DNA from: Clostridium saudiense
Lineage (GTDB): Bacteria > Bacillota > Clostridia > Clostridiales > Clostridiaceae
Assembly: GCF_000577815.1 (NCBI RefSeq)
Contig: NZ_CBYM010000001.1
Coordinates: forward strand, 1-64,000
DNA: 64,000 nt
Reading direction: 5' to 3'
The translations under genes and the position numbers were made by a program. Shown in pieces: positions 16,145 to 25,071 of the stretch. Below the pieces are notes generated by a model that saw only the letters and a program-made list of their open reading frames with translations, had not been told where the DNA came from and made no database searches. Within the stretch, counting starts at the first letter, position 1, and each line of letters starts with the position of its first letter.

Positions 16145-16450
16145 ATGGTATTTACAACAGTTAAATTAGATAAAGAAAGAAATGTAGTTTTAGGGTTTAA
16201 AGCTATGCAAGAATTTAAAAATATTACAGGAGAAAGTCTTACAAAGATAGATTTTGAAGATGAAGATCTAGAAGTAGAACAAATAGTACCAGTTATATAT
16301 TACGCTGGATTAAAACATGAAGATAAAGAGTTAACTTTAGAAAAAACAATAGAATTATTAGATGCTCACTTAGGAATTAAAGGAGCAATAGAATTAATTC
16401 CCCAAATAATGCAAGATGCATTCGGAGTTCAAGTTCAAGAAAAAAAGTAA
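16145..16450 (+). CDS. Tail assembly chaperone G-like
   Basis: A 101-aa acidic protein (MVFTTVKLDKERNVVLGF, then GFKAMQEFKNITGESL) between the tail tube and tape-measure genes, the place of the lambda-G-type chaperone. It ends ...QVQEKK with a slippery A AAA AAG directly before the stop, so some ribosomes shift and make the longer GT protein. AAGGAGG precedes the start. Confidence 0.88.
   Translation: MVFTTVKLDKERNVVLGFKAMQEFKNITGESLTKIDFEDEDLEVEQIVPVIYYAGLKHEDKELTLEKTIELLDAHLGIKGAIELIPQIMQDAFGVQVQEKK
16441..16447 (+). promoter_or_regulatory. -1 ribosomal frameshift site A AAA AAG
   Basis: The heptamer lies in the correct zero-frame phase (GAA AAA AAG TAA). After a -1 slip the next codon starts at 16447 and the frame runs through 15 codons into ATG 16492 without a stop. 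The downstream part has no ribosome binding site of its own, which supports frameshifting. Confidence 0.88.
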
Positions 16451-16773
16451 ATAATAGTGGAGATACTCAAGAGTTTTCTATTGAAAACTGCATGAAAATA
16501 GCCACTAGGATAGGGATTTCTTTAAAAGATTTTTGGGATATGACTCCTTTAGAATTATTTATATCTATAGAAGCATTTGAAGATAGAGAGAAAGAACGTT
16601 CTAAAGAAATATTAATACAAGCTTATTATACTGAATCTTTTGCACGAATGAAGAAACTTCCAAAACTTAAAGATTTATTGAAAGAAAAGAAAAAGCAAAC
16701 AAATGAACAAATGTTAGAAGTAGTTAAAAGATTAAATGCAATGATGGGAGGTGAGGTTATTGGCAATAATTAA
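16447..16773 (+). CDS. T part of the tail assembly chaperone GT (made by -1 frameshift)
   Basis: From the slip point the frame encodes VNNSGDTQEFSIENC, then MKIATRIGISLKDFWDMTPL and a basic helical end (LKDLLKEKKKQTNEQMLEVV). Joined to the 101-residue G part it gives about 209 residues. GT binds the tape-measure protein and recruits tube subunits during tail assembly. An independent start at ATG 16492 is possible but has no visible site. The 3' end overlaps the tape-measure start. Confidence 0.85.
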   Translation, partial: VNNSGDTQEFSIENCMKIATRIGISLKDFWDMTPLELFISIEAFEDREKERSKEILIQAYYTESFARMKKLPKLKDLLKEKKKQTNEQMLEVVKRLNAMMGGEVIGNN

Positions 16774-19141
16774 GAACCTCTTAGTAAGAGCTGGAGCTGA
16801 TTTTTCACAACTACAAAGTGAAATGCAAAAAGCACAAAAATTTATGCAAACTGCTGGAAAACAGATAACTGATATAGGGAAGACACTTACAATTGGAATA
16901 ACTACTCCGTTAGTTGGACTAGGTGCTACTGTAGTTAGTGTTACGGCGAACTTTCAAGAAAGTATGAGTAAAGTTGCTGCTATAAGTGGAGCTACTGGAG
17001 ATGATCTTGAAAAATTAACTGAAAAAGCTAAAGAGATGGGAGCTACTACAAAATATAGTGCTTCTGAATCAGCTGAAGCGTTTCAATATATGGCTATGGC
17101 TGGTTGGAAAACAGAAGATATGCTGGATGGTATTAGCGGTATAATGAATCTTGCAGCTGCTTCAGGTGAAGAATTATCGACTGTAAGTGATATTTGTACA
17201 GATGCTTTAACGGCATTTGGAATGTCGGCTAAAGATAGTAGTAAGTTTGCTGATATATTAGCAAGTGCATCATCTAATGCAAATACGAACGTATCTATGT
17301 TAGGAGAATCATTTAAATATGTTGCACCACTTTGTGGATCAATGGGATATTCTGCAGAAGATGCTTCTATTGCATTATCATTAATGGCAAATGCAGGTAT
17401 AAAAGGAAGTCAATCAGGTACTTCTTTAAAAACAGCATTAACCAATATGTTGGCACCAACTAACTCTATGGCTGGAGTTATGGAGGAATATGGGATATCA
17501 TTAACTAATGCAGATGGCTCTATGAAATCATTAAAAGAAGTTATGATTATGCTAAGAGAAAAAATGGGTGGACTAGATGAAGCAACGCAAGGAGCAGCTG
17601 CATCTACACTATTTGGTAAAGAAGCATTAGCTGGTATGTTATCAATAATAAATGCAAGTGATGCAGATTTTGAAAAGTTGACTAATGCAATTTATAATTG
17701 TGATGGTTCAGCCAAAACGATGGCAGATACTATGCAAGATAATTTAAATGGTAAAATAACTCAATTAAAATCAGCACTTGAAGGAGTTGCAATATCATTT
17801 GGAGAGGTTTTAATTCCAATGTTAACAAAAGTAGTTGAAAAAATAACAGGAGTTGTTCAAAAGTTTAGTAACTTAGATGAAGGAACTAGAAAGTTAATAT
17901 TAACAATAGGAGCTGTAGCTGCTTCAATCGGGCCTTTACTTTTAATGATAGGTAAAATGCTTACAGTTGGAGCAAGTATTGCAAAATGGGGCAAAGGTGT
18001 ATCAGGAGCATTAAAAGCAGTACAAGCTGGAACTAAAGGGGTAGGAGCTATAATGACTGCTGTATTTGGACCAGGAGGAATTGTTTTATTGGTTATTGCT
18101 GGAGTAGCTGCATTAGTTGCTGGGTTCATGTATTTATGGAATACAAATGAAGATTTCAAGAATTTCTTTATTAATACATGGAATGCAATAGTTCAATTTA
18201 TGGCACCTATATTAGAATACTTAAAAACTGTAATACTTCAATGCTGGGTTGATGTAACAACTATGTTACAACCTTATATAGAATCAATAAAAGCATTTAT
18301 AGTAGACTCATGGAACTTTATTTTAACTACAATAATACCAATTTTAAATAATATTTGGAATGCAATAGTAACAGCATGGCAATATGTATGGGAAACATTA
18401 CAACCAATACTTGCACAATTAAAGGAAACAATTTCTGCTGCTTGGGACTTTATATTAACAATAATATCTATTGCATTAGATAAGATTTCAACAATAGTAT
18501 CTCTTGGTTTTGAAATAGTAAAAGGTATATTTACAGCAGTAACTAGCGCAATTAAATTTATATGGGATAATTTTGGAGATTTAATAGTTAGTAAAATTAA
18601 AAATGTTTGGGATACTGTAGCAGGAGTTGTTAGTGGGGCATCTAAAGTACTTCAAGGTATATTCCAAACACTTACGGGATTACTTACAGGAAACTGGAGT
18701 AAATGCTGGGAAGGTATAAGCAATATAGTATCTGGTGTGTGGCAAGGGATAACAAGCTTCGTAAAAGGAGGAATTAATGCAATAATAAGCTCAATTAATG
18801 TGTTCATAAGAGGAATAAATAAAATAAAAGTTCCCGACTTTGTACCAGGGTTGGGTGGAAAGGGATTTAATATATCGGAAATTCCTATGTTGGCTAAAGG
18901 AACTGATTATTTTAAAGGGGGACTTGCCATAGTAGGGGAACAAGGCCCAGAGCTAGTATCAATGCCTAGAGGTTCACAAGTTATACCGAACAGAGAAACT
19001 GAAAATATACTTTCAAATGGTGGAACATTCATATTACAAACTGTATTAGATGGCAAAGTTGTTGCTGAAACAATTGCACCGTATTCTGATATAGTAGGAG
19101 GAAATAGATTAAATTTAAGTAAAAGAGGGGTGCTTGTATAA
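16760..19141 (+). CDS. Tail tape measure protein (TP901 type)
   Basis: TTG 16760 is used, 6 bases after GGGAGGTGA. The 793-aa protein starts with a helical region, then the conserved TP901-type block (QESMSKVAAISGATGDDLEK, GATTKYSASESAEAFQYMAM, AGIKGSQSGTSLKTALTNML). A hydrophobic part near residues 375-465 is followed by Trp-spaced repeats (such as WNAIVQFM, SWNFILTTI, AWDFILTII). A small C-terminal domain ends at RGVLV. It sets tail length and takes part in DNA passage. No lysozyme or peptidase domain is visible. Confidence 0.95.
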   Translation: MAIIKNLLVRAGADFSQLQSEMQKAQKFMQTAGKQITDIGKTLTIGITTPLVGLGATVVSVTANFQESMSKVAAISGATGDDLEKLTEKAKEMGATTKYSASESAEAFQYMAMAGWKTEDMLDGISGIMNLAAASGEELSTVSDICTDALTAFGMSAKDSSKFADILASASSNANTNVSMLGESFKYVAPLCGSMGYSAEDASIALSLMANAGIKGSQSGTSLKTALTNMLAPTNSMAGVMEEYGISLTNADGSMKSLKEVMIMLREKMGGLDEATQGAAASTLFGKEALAGMLSIINASDADFEKLTNAIYNCDGSAKTMADTMQDNLNGKITQLKSALEGVAISFGEVLIPMLTKVVEKITGVVQKFSNLDEGTRKLILTIGAVAASIGPLLLMIGKMLTVGASIAKWGKGVSGALKAVQAGTKGVGAIMTAVFGPGGIVLLVIAGVAALVAGFMYLWNTNEDFKNFFINTWNAIVQFMAPILEYLKTVILQCWVDVTTMLQPYIESIKAFIVDSWNFILTTIIPILNNIWNAIVTAWQYVWETLQPILAQLKETISAAWDFILTIISIALDKISTIVSLGFEIVKGIFTAVTSAIKFIWDNFGDLIVSKIKNVWDTVAGVVSGASKVLQGIFQTLTGLLTGNWSKCWEGISNIVSGVWQGITSFVKGGINAIISSINVFIRGINKIKVPDFVPGLGGKGFNISEIPMLAKGTDYFKGGLAIVGEQGPELVSMPRGSQVIPNRETENILSNGGTFILQTVLDGKVVAETIAPYSDIVGGNRLNLSKRGVLV

Positions 19142-19840
19142 ATGTTAGGTATAAAAAAAGATAATAAACATAGCTATAATGACTTTGGAATTAAAATATT
19201 ATCCAGATCTATAAGTATTCCCTCAAAAAGAAAAATCAAAGATACTGTTCCTTTCATGAATGGTTCTTATGATTTTTCTTTATTATATGGAGAACAAACT
19301 TATGATGAAAGAGAAATAACATATACGTTTAGCCTTCCTAAAAAAGATAAAGTTAAATTAAATATGTTAAAAATTAAAATAATTGAATGGCTTTATGATG
19401 GTATTCAATCAAAGTTATATGATGATCAAATTCCAGGATTTTATTTTTTAGCAGAATGTACTGGTATAGATTATGATGAAAGCTTTTATAATTATGCTCA
19501 ATTAACAGTTAGCTTCACAGCATATCCATTTAAAATATCTACACTTCAAGATGGTCATGATATATGGAATGAATTTAATTTTGAACTTGATATAGTCCAA
19601 AACACTAAGTTTAATGTTATAGAAAATGAATCTATTACTTTATACAATAATAGTGCAGTAGGAGTATATCCAACTATTATATGTGATAATAATTTTGAAA
19701 TAATAAAAAATAACATCACATATAGATTTGTTCCAGGAGAAATGAAATCTTTTGATTTTAAATTAGATAAAGGAGAAAATAATTTATTATTAAAAGGTAA
19801 TGGTACTATAGAATTTAAATGGTTTAAGGAGGTATTGTAA
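19142..19840 (+). CDS. Distal tail protein (Dit)
   Basis: A 232-aa Dit-type protein: an N-terminal half with PFMNGSYDFSLLYGEQTYDERE and TYTFSLPKKDK, then a smaller C-terminal beta domain with NNSAVGVYPTII. Dit hexamers form the hub at the tail tip that carries the fibres. It starts at the base after the tape-measure stop and its stop overlaps the Tal gene. Confidence 0.88.
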   Translation: MLGIKKDNKHSYNDFGIKILSRSISIPSKRKIKDTVPFMNGSYDFSLLYGEQTYDEREITYTFSLPKKDKVKLNMLKIKIIEWLYDGIQSKLYDDQIPGFYFLAECTGIDYDESFYNYAQLTVSFTAYPFKISTLQDGHDIWNEFNFELDIVQNTKFNVIENESITLYNNSAVGVYPTIICDNNFEIIKNNITYRFVPGEMKSFDFKLDKGENNLLLKGNGTIEFKWFKEVL

Positions 19841-21297
19841 TGTATCTCGTAAAAATAATAAATGATGGTGTAGAAACTATTATAAATCATGTTTCTACAA
19901 GTAATAAAGCTAATAGAATAAGTGGGACTATTAAGAAGGGAATAAACTGTATTGATAGTTTCACTTTTAATATTTTTCATAATAATGAGGGGTATAATTT
20001 GATTAAGCCACTAAAAACATTAATTAATGTTTATAATACTAAAACTAATAAATATGAATTTAGGGGGAGGGTATTAAAACTAGTAGGTGAAATGAGTAGT
20101 TCAGGAGTAATAAGTAAAAATTTTGTTTGTGAAAGTGAATTAGCATATTTAATAGATAGCAATCAGTTGTATGGAAAATATCATAATATTACACCTAAGG
20201 GTTATTTAAAACTAATTTTAGATAACCATAATTCTAAAGTGGAAGAATTCAAAAGATTTGAATTGGGTGAAGTTACAGTAACTAATACTACTGATAATTT
20301 ATATAAATATCTTGCTTATGATACTACCTGGAAAAATATTAATGATGATTTACTAGATACATTAGGTGGAGAGCTTCAAATAAGATATGAAGGTAATATT
20401 AGATATTTAGATTATTTAACTGAGATAGGAACTACCTGTACTACTGCATTAAGATTAGGGAAAAATATTAAAGATATAAGCAATGAAAAGGATCCTACGA
20501 CTTATTATACTAGATTAATTCCACTTGGAACAAAGTTAAGTATAACTGATGAAGAAGGAAATGAGGTTGACACAGAGGAAAGGTTAACAATTTCAAGTGT
20601 TAATGCTGGAATAAATTATTTAGATGATATTGATGCAATAGAAGAATTTGGGATAATAGAAGGAATTGTTACTTGGGATGAAGTTACAACTCCAGCTGCA
20701 TTATTAACTAAAGGCAAGAATTATCTTAAATCACAAAAAATATCTATAACTAATAAAATCAATGCTTTAGATTTAAGTCTTATAGGATTAGATATAGATA
20801 GTTTTGAAGTAGGTAATTATTATCCTTTAAAACATGAATTACTAGACATTGATTATAACGTAAGAATAATAGAAAAAACAATTGATATATCTTCTCCAGA
20901 ATCATCTAGTATAACTTTAGGTGATAAACAAATAGATATTAAAGATTATCAATTAGAAATGGAAAAACAGACAAATAAAATAAATTCTATAAGTAAAGAT
21001 ATTACATCCACTAAATTAGAGATTAAAAATGTTTCTGCATTAGCAAATACAACAGCTAAAAGTGTTAATAAAGTAAGTGAGGAGGTAATAAACTTGGGTA
21101 ATAATACAAGTGGAACAATAGCTGCTATGGTTGAATCAATTACTTTATTATCTGAAACAGTACAAGCTATAAGTGAGGATTTAACAAATATAAATTCTAC
21201 AATATTACAAGTAAATGAAAACATAGTAGAGATGAATAAAACTATTAAAGAAAATAGTGATAGAATAACGGTTTTAGAGGAGGTAGTAAATGGCTAG
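19840..21297 (+). CDS. Tail-associated protein (Tal, prophage endopeptidase-tail type)
   Basis: A 485-aa protein. Residues 1-360 match the Tal/gp44-like tail tip family (RISGTIKKGINCIDSFTFNI, FRGRVLKLVGEMSSSG, YTRLIPLGTKLSITDEEGNE, EVGNYYPLKHELLDIDYNVR). The last 110 residues form a coiled coil (SVNKVSEEVINLGN and later heptads). The N-terminal part makes the trimeric plug of the tail tip; no peptidase active site is evident, so a purely structural role is likely. GGAGG lies 6 bases upstream. Confidence 0.87.
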   Translation: MYLVKIINDGVETIINHVSTSNKANRISGTIKKGINCIDSFTFNIFHNNEGYNLIKPLKTLINVYNTKTNKYEFRGRVLKLVGEMSSSGVISKNFVCESELAYLIDSNQLYGKYHNITPKGYLKLILDNHNSKVEEFKRFELGEVTVTNTTDNLYKYLAYDTTWKNINDDLLDTLGGELQIRYEGNIRYLDYLTEIGTTCTTALRLGKNIKDISNEKDPTTYYTRLIPLGTKLSITDEEGNEVDTEERLTISSVNAGINYLDDIDAIEEFGIIEGIVTWDEVTTPAALLTKGKNYLKSQKISITNKINALDLSLIGLDIDSFEVGNYYPLKHELLDIDYNVRIIEKTIDISSPESSSITLGDKQIDIKDYQLEMEKQTNKINSISKDITSTKLEIKNVSALANTTAKSVNKVSEEVINLGNNTSGTIAAMVESITLLSETVQAISEDLTNINSTILQVNENIVEMNKTIKENSDRITVLEEVVNG

Positions 21298-22477
21298 TAT
21301 ACAAAATTATTTAAATCAAATAAAAAGCGCTGTGTTTGGAAAAGATGTAAGACAAGCAATACATGATGCTATAGAGGAATGTTATAATACTGCATCTATA
21401 GATCATGACAATGCTAATATGGAGGTTAAATTAGCAAGAGGAACACATAATACTCTTAATGATAGGTTAGAAGCAAATGAAGAAAAACAAGAAAACTTTA
21501 GCGAACAATTGGATAATAGTATTCAGTATGCTAAAGATGAGATTACTAAAATTTATAATAACGGTTTAAGAAAGTGTAAGGCAACATTCGGCTTTAGTGC
21601 TATAGGTTCAGCATGTAGTGATTGTACAACCTTAGAAGATGAAATAGCAATGCTAAATAAATTTAAAGAAATTGGGATAACTTCATTTATTTGTTGCATG
21701 TATGTTAATGAAGAGGGTGGTACATTTGAAATAGAAGACGATTTAAGTCTTTTAAACGGTACAATAAATTACTGTATGGAAAATGGGTTATCTATTCCAT
21801 CAATAAAATTACATTTCAAGAATATTGATACAATAGATGGGTCATTCTATAGTAAATTAGAAAATTTACTAATAAGATTACACAATATTTTCAAAGTGGT
21901 TAATTATGAAACATTATTTATGTGGAATGAAAGAACAGATGATTTGTCAAATAATTATTTAACAACGGCATTAACTAGTGCTTCAGCACTTTGTACAAAT
22001 GTTTTAAAGGTTAAACCCGCTATCGCATTGCAAGGTTACACCCCAATAGGGAAAATAAAAGATAATAAATCTTTAATTGATAGTTTAAAAGTTATAGGTA
22101 TAAACCATTACCCACATATATCAGCAAAGGGTGAGGATACTGTAATCGCTGATAGCATAAATGGTTGGAAATCTTCATATATAACAGAAAATATAAAATA
22201 CATTAAGAACTTAAATCCAAACCTTGATGTTTATATTTCAGAAAGTGGTCTTATTGCAAGTTGGAGAGCATTATGCGACCCGGGCTACTGGTCTTATGAT
22301 TGGCAAACATACGACAATAATACTGGTAAAGTTTGCGAAATATATTATACTGGAATGTTAGAAACATTAAAAAACGAAGATATACCTTATATATTTGGCT
22401 GGTTTCCTCATGATTTTGTAAAAAACACGAGTGTAATGAAAAAAATGTATGATAAATACTATAATGGAGGTAGATAA
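21290..22477 (+). CDS. Tail fibre with a glycosidase-like C-terminal domain
   Basis: The first 95 residues (MASIQNYLNQIKSAVFGKDV, then a coiled coil) are a typical baseplate/fibre attachment region. From about residue 100 comes a 290-residue domain with TIM-barrel features of clan GH-A glycoside hydrolases: MWNERTDD near 205 (acid/base NE after strand 4), GINHYPH near 260, and YISESGL near 310 (nucleophile after strand 7). It could cleave a cell-wall or capsule polysaccharide as the receptor. Family membership is inferred from motifs alone. It overlaps Tal by 8 bp. Confidence 0.72.
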   Translation: MASIQNYLNQIKSAVFGKDVRQAIHDAIEECYNTASIDHDNANMEVKLARGTHNTLNDRLEANEEKQENFSEQLDNSIQYAKDEITKIYNNGLRKCKATFGFSAIGSACSDCTTLEDEIAMLNKFKEIGITSFICCMYVNEEGGTFEIEDDLSLLNGTINYCMENGLSIPSIKLHFKNIDTIDGSFYSKLENLLIRLHNIFKVVNYETLFMWNERTDDLSNNYLTTALTSASALCTNVLKVKPAIALQGYTPIGKIKDNKSLIDSLKVIGINHYPHISAKGEDTVIADSINGWKSSYITENIKYIKNLNPNLDVYISESGLIASWRALCDPGYWSYDWQTYDNNTGKVCEIYYTGMLETLKNEDIPYIFGWFPHDFVKNTSVMKKMYDKYYNGGR

Positions 22478-22478
22478 A

Positions 22479-23660
22479 ATGGGGTACTATGAAACTGGTG
22501 TACTATATTCAGAACAAAGTGATAATTATATAAAAATTTTATCTGTAGACGAAAGAGTTAATTATAATCAGACTTGTGTTATAAAGCTAACCCAATATAG
22601 TACAGAGAACAAATCTATGTCATCTGAAGATATAAATATTTACCTAGGTGATAAAATTACTTTTGGTATAAGTGATTTTTCTACGAATTTTAGACTAAGA
22701 AGTGTCTGGTCGCCGTTAGAATACTCAATAACAAAACAATACATTCCTGGTGATGTAGTTTTGTATGATAATAAAATATACTGTTTAAAAAATAGGGCAA
22801 CCGTAGGCACTCTACCATCATCAAGTAATTGGAATGAATTAGTTATTTATACTGATAAAACATACACAGAAAACAGTATTATATTATTTGAAGATGGTAA
22901 CGTATATAGAGCAAAACAAAGCACAGGACTAAATGAAACACCTGTCAACAGTTCAAAATGGGAAAAAGTAAAAGGTAAAATGTCCTTATATGTAGGAATT
23001 ATTAGTAATGGTGGTAGAGTAAGTTGTGAATTTATAAGTGGAAACGAACAAATGTTACAATTTGAAAACAATAATACTATGCCAGAATATACATTAGACG
23101 GTTATAAACAAACAATTAACGGAAAGCAAATATTAACACCACAAACACTTAGCTATCAAAATAATAAATTCACAGGATATATAAAAGACAATATTATTTT
23201 AGACAAATACTCTAATAAAGTATTTATTAGTCATAAACCTGCTTCGGGTGGAATGAAAATTGCCACAGTTAACTTAGTAAAAAACACTACATTAAATTTT
23301 GATTTAGAAATAGATAACTTATTCTTTACTGAAAAAAATATATCGGGCAAGGTAAAGGTAACAGTTATCGGTGATAAAACTTCGCAAAATGTAAATTTAA
23401 AACCAGTTGGGTACACTTCTGATTTTGCATCAACTTCTTTTAATGTAGAAGTATGGAATGATAATGGTATATTAAACTTTTATTTTATACCAGTAGAGGA
23501 GGGCTTCTTCAAAATATCATTAAATAATATAGTATGCTTATGTAAAGAAACAAATGTGTTAAACCAAGGTTGTGGCTATGTTTGGAGTAATGGAGTTAAC
23601 TGTCAAGATGAATTTAGAGGAAATAAAGTGACTTCTTTATTCAATACACGTAGTTCATAA
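22479..23660 (+). CDS. Tail fibre with two chitin-binding-like modules
   Basis: ATG 22479 has GGAGGTAG 8 bases upstream. The 393-aa protein holds two consecutive modules of the CBM5/12 type: KQYIPGDVVLYDNKIYCLKN ending in SSNWNELV, then YTENSIILFEDGNVYRAKQ ending in SSKWEKVKG (about residues 85-165). The rest is beta-rich with no known signature. It is probably the second receptor-binding or accessory fibre, working with the preceding glycosidase-like protein on a surface glycan. Confidence 0.75.
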   Translation: MGYYETGVLYSEQSDNYIKILSVDERVNYNQTCVIKLTQYSTENKSMSSEDINIYLGDKITFGISDFSTNFRLRSVWSPLEYSITKQYIPGDVVLYDNKIYCLKNRATVGTLPSSSNWNELVIYTDKTYTENSIILFEDGNVYRAKQSTGLNETPVNSSKWEKVKGKMSLYVGIISNGGRVSCEFISGNEQMLQFENNNTMPEYTLDGYKQTINGKQILTPQTLSYQNNKFTGYIKDNIILDKYSNKVFISHKPASGGMKIATVNLVKNTTLNFDLEIDNLFFTEKNISGKVKVTVIGDKTSQNVNLKPVGYTSDFASTSFNVEVWNDNGILNFYFIPVEEGFFKISLNNIVCLCKETNVLNQGCGYVWSNGVNCQDEFRGNKVTSLFNTRSS

Positions 23661-23754
23661 TTGATAAATATTGTTCGTAAAAATTAAAGATATTTTATAC
23701 TCATGTTTACAAAAAGTTTATTTTATCAGTATAACTTATATAGAGGTGATAAAA

Positions 23755-24240
23755 ATGAAAAATGAAATAAAAAAATGGGGATTACCCCCAATATTGGAAC
23801 AAAGAAAGGTAGATTTTATGTTTGAGCCCAATAAGTTATTAGATAAAATCAACAACACAAAGAAAGATTGTATTAAGAATTATTATAGAGGTTTACACTC
23901 TACGGATGGTTCAGTTAAATTCTGCTTATATGACTTTGAATCAAATGAAATAGTATTTACTATGGATTTTTTTGAAAGTGGTAATTTTTCTCGAAGTAAT
24001 TATATAAAGCTTCAAATATTATATGTTAATAATCCGGAGCTTAGAAATAAGGGTATAGCTACTTATTATTTAAGAAAACTACGAGATTATGCTGTAGAAA
24101 GAGGAGTTGCTAAAATTAAAATACCTGTTGATACAAATGATAAATTATTTGAAAATAAAGAGAATGCATTATCTAAAGAAGAATTAATTAGATTTTATAA
24201 GAGCATAGAGAATAAAAATATGTTTATAGAAATTCAATAA
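23755..24240 (+). CDS. GNAT-like acetyltransferase in the phage late region
   Basis: ATG 23755 is used (GAGGTGAT 6 bases upstream); upstream residues look non-coding. The 161-aa product has a GNAT signature: KLQILYVNNPELRNKGIATY (strand 4 plus the acetyl-CoA loop, here R-N-K-G-I-A) and a following helix, LRKLRDYAVERGVAKIKI. The substrate is unknown. It lies between the fibre genes and the lysis cassette, a common place for moron genes that change the host rather than the virion. Confidence 0.65.
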   Translation: MKNEIKKWGLPPILEQRKVDFMFEPNKLLDKINNTKKDCIKNYYRGLHSTDGSVKFCLYDFESNEIVFTMDFFESGNFSRSNYIKLQILYVNNPELRNKGIATYYLRKLRDYAVERGVAKIKIPVDTNDKLFENKENALSKEELIRFYKSIENKNMFIEIQ

Positions 24241-24257
24241 TTCATAATAAAACAATT

Positions 24258-24286
24258 AAGAGTTTAGGAAGCTAGGCTCTTTTATT
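24258..24286 (+). terminator. Terminator after the GNAT gene
   Basis: AAGAGTTTAG (24258-24267) pairs with CTAGGCTCTT (24272-24281) around GAAG with two G-T wobbles, followed by TTTATT. Confidence 0.7.
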
Positions 24287-24296
24287 ATGTTTAAAA

Positions 24297-24349
24297 ATAA
24301 GAGAATAAGTTATTAATTAAAACCCGTAGCAAGCAACTTATTCTCTTAT
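24297..24349 (+). repeat. 15-bp perfect inverted repeat upstream of the lysis genes
   Basis: ATAAGAGAATAAGTT (24297-24311) and AACTTATTCTCTTAT (24335-24349) flank a 23-base spacer. No T-run follows, so an RNA hairpin or protein-binding site is more likely than a second terminator. The 216-bp gap holds no gene. Confidence 0.65.
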
Positions 24350-24456
24350 GTTATGTGAATGAATCACAGTAATATTTTATGAAAAGATATTAAATATATT
24401 CATGGTAAAGTCAGGATCCGAAAGGTTTTTATAAAAAACAAAAGGAAGGTGTAAAG

Positions 24457-24747
24457 ATGGAAACAATAAGCATTGCATTAGCTTGTACAATCGCAGGAGC
24501 TGTTATAAGTTATGCTACTTTTCAAAGGAATAGAGGACATGACATTAGAGCAGATACGAGGGAGGAGGCACAAACTAGAGCCAAGCTAGATTATATAGCT
24601 ACAGCAGTTGATGAGATAAGGCTAGATAATAAAGCTAGGGATAGGGAAGTAACAGAACTTAAAGAGAGAGTTATAAGAAATGAGGAAAGTGTAAAATCAG
24701 CGCATAAGCGCATTGATGGATTAGAAGAAGAAAGAGGAGCGTGTTAA
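24457..24747 (+). CDS. XhlA-like coiled-coil membrane protein of the lysis cassette
   Basis: A 96-aa protein with one N-terminal membrane segment (ISIALACTIAGAVISYATF) and a long C-terminal coiled coil (ELKERVIRNEESVKSAHKRI). Proteins of this build sit next to holins and help or time lysis; some anchor to the membrane from the cytoplasmic side. GGAAGGTG precedes the start, and the holin gene begins 2 bp after its stop. The family name is inferred. Confidence 0.68.
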   Translation: METISIALACTIAGAVISYATFQRNRGHDIRADTREEAQTRAKLDYIATAVDEIRLDNKARDREVTELKERVIRNEESVKSAHKRIDGLEEERGAC

Positions 24748-24748
24748 T

Positions 24749-25009
24749 ATGGATTTAAGTTTTTTAAATGAATTTGTAGTTGTTATAGTTTTAGCGTTTT
24801 GCTTAGGTATAGGTTTTATTATTAAATATTCACTAGATTTTATAGATAATAAATATATTCCATTAATTATGGGAGTCGTAGGTGTAGCATTTAATATATT
24901 TGTTAATTCAGGAGCAGTTACTCCAGTTGTTATTGTTGGAGGGCTTATAAGCGGACTTGCTTCAACTGGATTATATGAAATGTTTAGAAATTTTATAAGC
25001 AAAGAATAA
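24749..25009 (+). CDS. Holin
   Basis: An 86-aa hydrophobic protein with membrane segments at about residues 8-30, 36-54 and 58-76 and a short charged tail (YEMFRNFISKE). Size, position between a coiled-coil membrane protein and the amidase, and the downstream terminator all fit a phage holin, which permeabilises the membrane at lysis. GAGGAG lies upstream of the ATG inside the previous gene's end. Confidence 0.82.
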   Translation: MDLSFLNEFVVVIVLAFCLGIGFIIKYSLDFIDNKYIPLIMGVVGVAFNIFVNSGAVTPVVIVGGLISGLASTGLYEMFRNFISKE

Positions 25010-25014
25010 TTTTT

Positions 25015-25040
25015 GAGAGCCAATAGGCTCTCTTTTATTT
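25015..25040 (+). terminator. Terminator between holin and endolysin
   Basis: GAGAGCC (25015-25021), AATA loop, GGCTCTC (25026-25032), then TTTTATTTT. It separates the holin and endolysin genes. Confidence 0.8.
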
Positions 25041-25071
25041 TATAAAAATATATTGAAAGAAGGAATTAATT

